Source: JADFOB01 sp964651325
GTDB lineage: Bacteria > Planctomycetota > Phycisphaerae > UBA1845
Assembly: GCA_964651325.1 (NCBI GenBank)
Contig: CAZYXP010000176.1
Location: 1-8,044 of the forward strand
Reading direction: 5' to 3'
DNA length: 8,044 nt
Positions within the stretch are counted from its first letter, which is position 1. The number at the start of each line of letters is the position of its first letter. The position numbers and the translations under genes are program-made. Positions 1-7,100 of the stretch are shown here, in pieces. A model generated the notes under the pieces. It was not told the origin of the DNA, made no database searches, and saw only the letters and a program-made list of their open reading frames with translations.

Positions 1-1182
1 TTTACGCCGTACATCGTCTACCCGCCGCTGAAGGTGACGCTGAAGGAGGCCAACATCCGGGTTCAAGAGACGAAGCGCTGCAATTTAGAGGCTGTGGCCA
101 CCGGCGGCGATGGGGATTACGAATTCGTTTGGGCGCCGAGCAGTGGCATCGACAAGCCGACGGTACGGCGCGTGCGCGTGGACACCAAGTCGACAGGTCA
201 GCGTAGCTATACGGTGACAGTGACCGATGGGCAGGGCGAACGCGCAACGGCGACGGCGCACGTGGAAATCCAGGCCAAGCCGAAGCCGAGGGCTGTCGCA
301 ACCAGACGTAAAGAGCCGCCTCCGCCGCCTCCACCTCCGACGGGTCCACAGCGATGGAAAAACGGCCGCGATATGAAGCTTTGCATGGCGCTGTTGAATC
401 GGAGCGGCTCGGAGCGGCACAGCGAAGTCATGGTGCACAACAAGAAGTCCGGCGAGACAACCTACTACGCCGTCGGCGATGACTTCGACGCGGGGACGCT
501 GGTCTACGTTCACCCCACCGGAGCCCTGGTCCGCCGAGCTGTGGACAAGCAAGATCAATACTTCGTCTACCCGATCGGCGCTGTGCTGACAGAGGATCTG
601 GCCAGTGAAGCGGCCGGGGACTACCCCAAGCTGCAGGCGAGCGCGGACTGGTTTGTCCAGCGAGATGACGCAAGGCGTGCGGCCGAGGCGGAAGCGGAGC
701 CCAAAGCGGCCCAAGGGGCGAGCGACGCCACGGGTACGAAAAATCCGGCAAAAGCAGCTCCCCCCGCCGGTAATGCCCCCCAACCGGGCTCCAAGCCCAA
801 ACCAGGCAAACCGGCCGCGGCAGGTGGGTCTAAGCCCGCCAAGGTGGCTGATGTGGGTGCCAAGTCGCCGGTAAACCCGAGCGCGGGTAAGGGCGCCACG
901 GATGTCGCCGGGAATGCAGCTTCGAATCGGCCTCAACCGTCGGCCATCAAGGGTGTAAACAGTACGGGGACGGCGGGAGCCAAGAGCACGGGCAAGAAAG
1001 AGCCGGGATCAACTGGAAAGCCAGTGCCCGCCGCGGTGAACGGGACGCCGAGCCCCAAGGGCAAGGCGCCCGAGGCGGCGAAGCCCCGTTCTGGTCGGCC
1101 CAACCGAACGAATCGGTCGAGGCGAAACCGGGGAGTGACCCCAAAGCGGCCTCGCCCCACCGGGCCTAAGGCTCGGAAGTAG
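1..1182 (+). CDS. Partial PKD-domain protein with a GspC/PilP-like periplasmic domain and a basic disordered tail
   Basis: The frame is open from base 1, so the true start is upstream; the GTG at 34 lies inside a folded domain and is unlikely to be the start. The stop is TAG 1180-1182. Visible order over 393 codons: a PKD/Ig-like domain (residues about 6-91, with YTVTVTDGQG), a linker with eight prolines (316-339), a small beta-rich domain (residues about 124-200, with TTYYAVGDDFDAGTLVYVHP), then about 170 residues rich in Pro, Ala, Gly and Lys ending in an Arg/Lys cluster. The middle domain resembles the homology region of GspC and the PilP domain, which link the inner-membrane platform to the secretin in type II secretion or type IV pili. 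This is pattern resemblance, not a search result. A secretin-like gene directly downstream supports the reading. Any signal peptide or membrane anchor lies outside the window. The existence of the gene is firm; the function is tentative. Confidence 0.85.
   Translation, partial: FTPYIVYPPLKVTLKEANIRVQETKRCNLEAVATGGDGDYEFVWAPSSGIDKPTVRRVRVDTKSTGQRSYTVTVTDGQGERATATAHVEIQAKPKPRAVATRRKEPPPPPPPPTGPQRWKNGRDMKLCMALLNRSGSERHSEVMVHNKKSGETTYYAVGDDFDAGTLVYVHPTGALVRRAVDKQDQYFVYPIGAVLTEDLASEAAGDYPKLQASADWFVQRDDARRAAEAEAEPKAAQGASDATGTKNPAKAAPPAGNAPQPGSKPKPGKPAAAGGSKPAKVADVGAKSPVNPSAGKGATDVAGNAASNRPQPSAIKGVNSTGTAGAKSTGKKEPGSTGKPVPAAVNGTPSPKGKAPEAAKPRSGRPNRTNRSRRNRGVTPKRPRPTGPKARK
16..273 (+). other. PKD/Ig-like domain
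   Basis: The stretch has the PKD hallmarks: GDYEFVWAPSSGID in the middle (a Y-x-F-x-W-x-P strand-turn) and YTVTVTDGQGERATATAHV at the end, matching the usual Y-x-V-x-V-x-D-x-x-G closing strands. Such beta-sandwich domains are extracytoplasmic adhesion or spacer modules, so this part probably lies in the periplasm. It is followed directly by a charged, proline-rich hinge. Confidence 0.65.
316..339 (+). repeat. Polyproline tract (8 Pro codons)
   Basis: Eight consecutive CCN codons (a mixture of CCG, CCT and CCA) encode a polyproline stretch between the PKD-like domain and the GspC/PilP-like domain. It probably forms a stiff periplasmic spacer. The mixed codons argue for selection on the peptide rather than recent slippage of a DNA repeat. 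Such runs can also stall ribosomes and usually need elongation factor P. Confidence 0.85.
370..600 (+). other. GspC homology-region / PilP-like domain
   Basis: The segment reads as beta strands separated by short turns. A strand-rich start (MKLCMALLNR) leads to VMVHNKKSGETTYYAVGDDF, then TLVYVHPTGALVRR, then QYFVYPIGAVL. The 'Y-x-VGD-x-x-x-x-x-x-L-x-x-V-x-x-x-G-x-x-x-R' pattern is what GspC homology regions and PilP domains show. In known systems this domain contacts the N0 domain of the secretin. The assignment rests on pattern and context; another beta-barrel-like periplasmic domain is possible. Confidence 0.4.
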
Positions 1183-1184
1183 GA
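1181..1184 (+). promoter_or_regulatory. Weak ribosome binding site for the downstream gene (upstream start option)
   Basis: AGGA overlaps the stop codon of the first gene and lies 5 bases before ATG 1190. In-frame ATGs are also present at 1184 and 1199; a GGAAG at 1175-1179 lies 4 bases before ATG 1184. This arrangement would couple translation of the two genes. It is weaker than the AAAGGAG at 1262-1268. Confidence 0.35.
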
Positions 1185-1189
1185 TGAAC

Positions 1190-4100
1190 ATGAAATCGAT
1201 GAACGACAACGCGCAACTGTCGCGGTACGTGCGATCGGTCTTGCGGATCGTGGATCGTGCGAAAGGAGAACGTACTGTGTTTTCGCAAACCCNNNNNNNN
1301 NNNNNNNNNNNNNNNNNNNNNNNNNNNNNNNNNNNNNNNNNNNNNNNNNNNNNNNNNNNNNNNNNNNNNNNNNNNNNNNNNNNNNNNNNNNNGCAAACCG
1401 TATCTTCGCAATTGGGTTCGTTCCAATCGGTGTCTTCGCAATCCATCGCTGCGCGCGCCATGTTTCGTCGTGGGCGGGTAGCGCGCCTTGGGGGTCGCAG
1501 TCTTGTTTCGACAAGCGCCGGAATACGGCTAGCTGTGCTGGGCATGCTCTTGGTTGGGTTTTCCGGGTACCACAGTGCGGTGGGCGCGCCGGATCAGGCG
1601 AAACCGGCGAAGAGCCCCAAGGGTCGGCCGTCCCGCGGTCGCAAGGCGAGGACGGGTGCCAAGCCTTCAACGCCGCCCGCCAAGACGGGGGACGGCAAGA
1701 AGGTCGAGATTCCGCCGGATGTACAGCGGCAGATCGACGAGATGATGGAACAGGGCAAGGGGCCGGCTCCTGCGGGTCAAACCGGTGCGCGTCGCAATCG
1801 AGGCAACGTAGGGTCGCCAGCTCGACCACGGCGCGCGGATGCGACGCCGCGGCCCGGATCCGCTGCACGGAAGGGGGCCGCTAGAACGACACCAGGAGCT
1901 CCTCCCAAGCGCGGTGCGGCCAATCGACCGTCCGGGGGGCCGGGCGGACCGACGACGTCCATCGACATGCCTCCGACCGAGGACGTGGTTCCCGCGGCGG
2001 ATCGTTTGTATTCGTTCAGCATCAAGGGCGGCACCTATGAGCAGTTGCTTGCTGGGCTCAACCGCCAGACGGGGCTGGCGATTCTGGGCGAGGCGCCCAA
2101 GGATGGGAAAGTCACTTTTGTCACTGAGGAGGAGTTGACGTTTGATGCCTTGCTGCGGCGCGTTCGTGAGATTCTCTTTGAATACAAGGCGCTCGAGCAC
2201 TACTGGTTGGTTCAAAAGCCGACCCATCTCGAAGTGATCAACGTCAACGATTACTACCGGAAGCTGGGACCGGAGCAGATTTACGAGTCGGTGGAGGCCT
2301 ATCGGGCCGCGCAATTGCCCGACTATGAGATTGTGATGGTGATCTATACGCCGACGGGATCGATCTCGGCGTTGAACGACATTCGGCATTTCGTGCCGGA
2401 TTACGTTCGCATCGCGCCGCTGGACAATCGCAACGCCATTACGATCTTCGCGTTGGTCAAGGACATAGAGAAGTACCTACAGCTCATTGAAATCTTCACG
2501 CCGGGGGGCGCTTCGAGCAGCGACATCCGTCCGTTGGCCGTGATTCCGGTGGAACACATTCTGCCGACGCAGGCATGGGTTGACATTCAGTCTCTCATGA
2601 ATCTTAGCAATAGCACCTCCAAGGCAAAAACGCGCGGTGTGCCGAAGCGCCGAACCCCTGGGCGCGATGGAGGCGTCTTGGACGGGATGCCTGAGCCGCC
2701 CTTGAGTGTTGTGCCCAGTGACGTGCAGCGTGTGCTGATTGTCCGCGCGATGCAAGACAAGATCGACGAGATCAAGATGCTCTTGCCGTTGATCGATGTC
2801 GATACGACCAAGCATTTTGAGCCGGTGGTGATTCCGCTTGAATTCGTCAAGGCCGAGGACATGATCCCCATTCTCGAGCAGATCATTGAGGCGTCGCAAT
2901 CGGGCGGAGGCGACGCCACCCCCAAGCCTCGCAAGACCGGCGCGCGGCCCAAGAGGGCCAAGCGGGGCGGCAAGTCGATCGGTGCGGCCTCGGCGCAGGT
3001 GGACGAAACGACGCTGATCGCGCATCCGTCGGGCACGGCGCTGATTGTGATCGGTCCAAAGGAGACGGTGGAAACGGTACGCCGGCTCGTTGCGGATTTC
3101 GACAACGACATGGACACGCCACCCACGTTCCTGGCCCTGTCGCATAGTGATCCGACGGTCTTGGTGACCGCCGTGGTAGAGATTCTGACGCCCGTAGGCG
3201 AAGGGGCGAAGGTGCCGGCGCGATTCAGTCTGGTTCCCGATCCTTCGGGCAGCGGGGTCTGGTTTTCGGGGGCCGCCCGCGATTTGGAAAAGGTTCAAGG
3301 GATCATTGAGGCGCTGGATCAGGCGGAGAGCCAAATCTCGCTGCACGTGATCAAAATGACCAGACGGCTTCCTTCCTTTGTGGTCACGATCCTGGCCCAG
3401 TATGACGCGGCGGCTTCGGCCGGTAAGGCCGTGGGCGGCATCAAACGCAACAAGCCCAAGCGTGGCGGATCACGCGGCGGTTCTGCGGGCTCGGCCGGCA
3501 AGTTTACCCCAGACGACGAGAACAAGCGTTTGTTCGTGCTATGCACAGATGCGGAATGGGATATCTACTTGGGGCTGATCAGCGACGTTGAGTCGCAAGT
3601 CGAGGAGGAGGCCCCGGACTTTATCACGATTCCCGCCCTGCATCTGACGCCTGATGAGTTGTCTGCCAAACTGCAGCACGTGGTCGGCGCCACGGAGGGT
3701 GTAAAGCGCGGCGGAGCCGCGAAGGTTCGGTTTGATACGACCGACGATGCCGTGATCGTGTTCGGGCCGTCGCTAGAGCAGATCGAGCAGCTCAAGCAAG
3801 TAGCCGAGATCGTGGATGTCGAAAAGGTGCTCATCCAACGTACGTTTGAAATCATCCATGTTGACCCGTCCGTGGTGGTCAGCGCCGTAGAAGCCCTGGT
3901 GATAGCTCCGGCAAAAGGAACCACCAAGCCTGTTCGAGGCAAGGGCATCAACAATGCCTCGATGGCGACACCGGAAGTAACGGTCGTTCCCATCGGCAAC
4001 CGACTGGTGGTGCGCGCTACGGAAGAGAAAATGGCGGAAATCGAGGAGTTGGTTCACAAGTTCGACGTCGAGCACGATGCCAAAGAAATGCGCATTTATA

Positions 4101-7100
4101 GTGATTTTGCGCCTTCGGCCAACGTTGAGGAAATCGCCGATCAACTCAAGGCGTTTTTGATTTCCGGGAAGCATCGCGTGCGCAAACGGGATGATTCGTC
4201 CGTGAGCGGTCCGCAGATTGTGGCGCAACCCGAGGTTCACCGCATCCTGGTCATCGCCGCGCAGTCGGACTTCCAAGAAATCGAAGAGATGATCGAGGTA
4301 TTGAGCGTTTCGGTCGCGGTCCCCGTGTTTGAAACGGCCCTGGTTGCCGTGCACTACGCCAACCCGGGTGACGTGGTTGAACTCGTGACGCCGCTTCTGC
4401 AAATGAAGGCGGATGCGTTGGTCGCTCAAGGAGTTTTGGTGGGCAAGCCCGGTGGTGAGGCCTCGTCCGGTAAGGGTAGGGGCGCGAGGGCGGCGACCAA
4501 CCGCGGCGCCGCACAAACCGGCTGGTTTCATCTCGAGGCCGACGTGCGCCGCCGGCGGATCGTTGTGGCCGCGCCGCAAGCGTTGATCGCGGAAGCCAAC
4601 GCGCTGATCGCGCAGTTCGACGACAAGGGCCCCGAAGGCGATTCGATCGACGAGATTATCGAGCTGACCAATTCCGGCGCCGGGGACATGGTCAAGACGA
4701 TTCGCGAAATGATGGGCAAACCGAATCGCGCCCCGCGGGCTACGGGCAAACCCGGAGCGGCGGGCCAAGGCGCGTTGGCGCTGGGTGAATTCACGATTGT
4801 GGCCGCGCCGGGTGATCGCGCGGTGGTCTTGCGCGGCATGCCCGAGCTGGTCGAGCAGGCAAAAGACTGGATCACGGCGCTTGATTCCCTTCCGGGCAGC
4901 GCGCGAGAAGTGAGGGTCTTTAACCTCGAGTGCGCCCGAGCCGCACGCGTGACAGACTTCATCATGGAGGTGGTCGGCAAACCCAAGGCGGGGCCCGGCG
5001 CCAAGCGGCTTAAGCGAGCTAGGCGCCCGAACGAAGAGGAAGAGGACGATCCTTTTGAGACGAAGCTAAAGCGATCGGGGGAAGATGTTTACTTGGAGGC
5101 CGATCTGATTGCCAACGTGTTGGTCGTGGCGGCCACGCCGGTGAAGCTGGTGGAAATCGACGCGCTGGTTAAGCGGTTCGATGATTGCGATGACGCTGAC
5201 AGCGCGTTTGGAGAAGAGCCCGCGGTTCCGAAATTCACGTACGAGCTCAAATACAGCAAAGACGCCATAGAGGCCGCCATGAACTTGGAGATGGTGCTCG
5301 ATGACTTTTGGACGGGGTCCGAGGTGCCTCGGGTTGATTCGGCGATCTGGGGCGATTACCTGGTGATTGAATATCCCTACGAGGATCGCTTCGATGAAAT
5401 CCGCGAGCTGATTCGCAAGTACGTGGACATCGAAGACCCCGAAGCACATGAACGCAAGCGGCTCGTGCTGACTCCAATGCAGGGGATTGGCGCGGCGGAG
5501 GTGGCCGCGCTGCTGCAGGCGAACAACCCGCATCTGACGATCAAGATTATTGACAGAACTGTGAAGCGGGCCGGTGTTGATGAGAGTCGCCGCGTGCTCC
5601 CGCGCAAGGTGAACGAACGGCCTTGCGCGCTGCCGGTGAGTGTGGCCGAGAGCTTGGGCTCGCTGTCGGCGCTCTTGACGGCGGTGGATGAGGCGACGCG
5701 GTACGGTGATCGACCGTTGGATCAGACCAACGACGACGGGCAGCGCTTGGGCGGGCGATCCGGCACGAACGCCAGTGGCGGGAATCAGCAGGAATCCAAA
5801 CAGAAGGCACCCAAAGGAAAGGGCGAGGAATCGACCAATCGGCCCGACCGGCCGCGCTCGCGCGCTACGCCTGCGACGGCCGATCCGAATCAACCCGAGG
5901 TGACGGTCTACTACAATGCGGAACTCCAGCAGATTATCGTCGAGGGGTTGCCGGATCAGTTGTCCGAAATCGAGGACACGTATGATCAGCTCAAAGAGGA
6001 GCTGGAGGAGTTCACGGCGCCGAAGGACATTCGGATCTATCGCGTCAAGTACATCGACGTTTACTCGGCGGCTTCGATCATTGACGAGATGTTCAACGCG
6101 TCGCGGCAGGAGCGGCTTCAGATCCAACAGCAGCAGCGGTTGCAGCAACAGCGCCAGCGCCAGCAGCAGCGTCAACAGCAACAACAGCAACAGCGAGGCG
6201 CGGCGGGCGTGGATGCGCAGGGGCGCGGCCAGCGCGGCCAGCAGCGTGGCAACCAGCCGCAGGCCAATGCGCCCCAGATGCCGACGACGAGCGTGCGCGT
6301 GACGCCGAATCCCCGCGATCGCACACTGATCTTGCGGGCGGATTCGAGCCAGTATCCAGCCCTGTTAGAGCTGTTGGCGACGATCGATCAGCCGCAACCG
6401 ATGGAAAGCTCGTTTCGCACGTTTCCGCTGACCAAGCTCAACGCGGTCGAGGTAGAAGAAGTCCTCACCGGCATGCTCGGGCTCGGCGAGCCGCGGCAGC
6501 GAACGCGAAGGACGACAGGCGCGGGCGCCCGAGGTCAGGGTGGCCGGGGCGGCCGGGGCGGTCGAGGCGCACGCGGTGCCAGCGCGTTCATCGAACCCGG
6601 TGGCCAGCTTCCCAAGATGATCCAACAGGAGACGGCCGCCGGCATGTTGGGGATCGACCCGGACGACATCAAGCTTTCAAGCAACGAGGATGCCAACACG
6701 ATTCTCGCCATGGCCCCCGAGGCGGCGCTCGACTACATCGCGGACATCATCCAGCAACTAGAAGATCAGCAGATCGAGGATCGGGTTTGGCATACTTATG
6801 ATCTCGAACACGCAGATGCCGAGGGTGTGGTGGCGTATCTCGGAGAGTACTTCGGCGGCACGGCAGCGGATCGTAGAGGTGGCGGTGCGCAGAAAAGCGG
6901 TTCCGGCGTTAGCAGGCGCAAGATCGACGCGCCGAGCTTTGTAGCTTATACGCGGTTGAATCGCGTGTCAGCGCAGGGTACCGAAGCGCAGCTCGAGGAA
7001 GTCGATGCCATCCTTGCCGATATCGACGTTCGCTCCGACGCGAGCCAGTTTCAAACGATTGAGTTGACCCGAGCCGATGCGCAAGTGGTCGCGGAGCGTT

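Noticed and set aside
1183..1292. Promoter or terminator between the two genes
   Set aside because: No convincing -35/-10 pair or hairpin with a T-run is visible; the region reads as open in-frame coding sequence from ATG 1184 or 1190.
1257..1481. Small + strand frame spanning the gap, with repeated LRN/CFRKP-like peptide
   Set aside because: Different frame from the giant gene; the peptide repeat simply reflects the TTCGCAA DNA repeat, and most of its length is Ns.
933..1868. Minus-strand open frame crossing the N gap
   Set aside because: It exists only because Ns cannot hold stops; it is opposite two well-supported + strand frames and has no recognisable domain.
3773..4768. Antisense open frame of 331 codons on the minus strand
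   Set aside because: It is the complement of modules 6-10; its His/Arg/Asp-rich translation matches mirrored codons of the + strand gene, and no family is recognisable.
5066..6190. Long antisense open frame of 374 codons on the minus strand
   Set aside because: It lies wholly opposite the secretin-like gene, has leucine/arginine-rich low-complexity content expected from reverse reading of GC-rich codons, and shows no recognisable domain.
6125..6193. Possible CRISPR-like or slippage array in the CAR region
   Set aside because: There are no spacers or constant repeats; it is a codon-level glutamine tract inside an open frame.
6542..6577. Gly-Arg-Gly repeat as an RNA-binding RGG box
   Set aside because: The protein carries a signal peptide and periplasmic domains, so an RNA-binding role is unlikely; similar cationic loops occur throughout the array.
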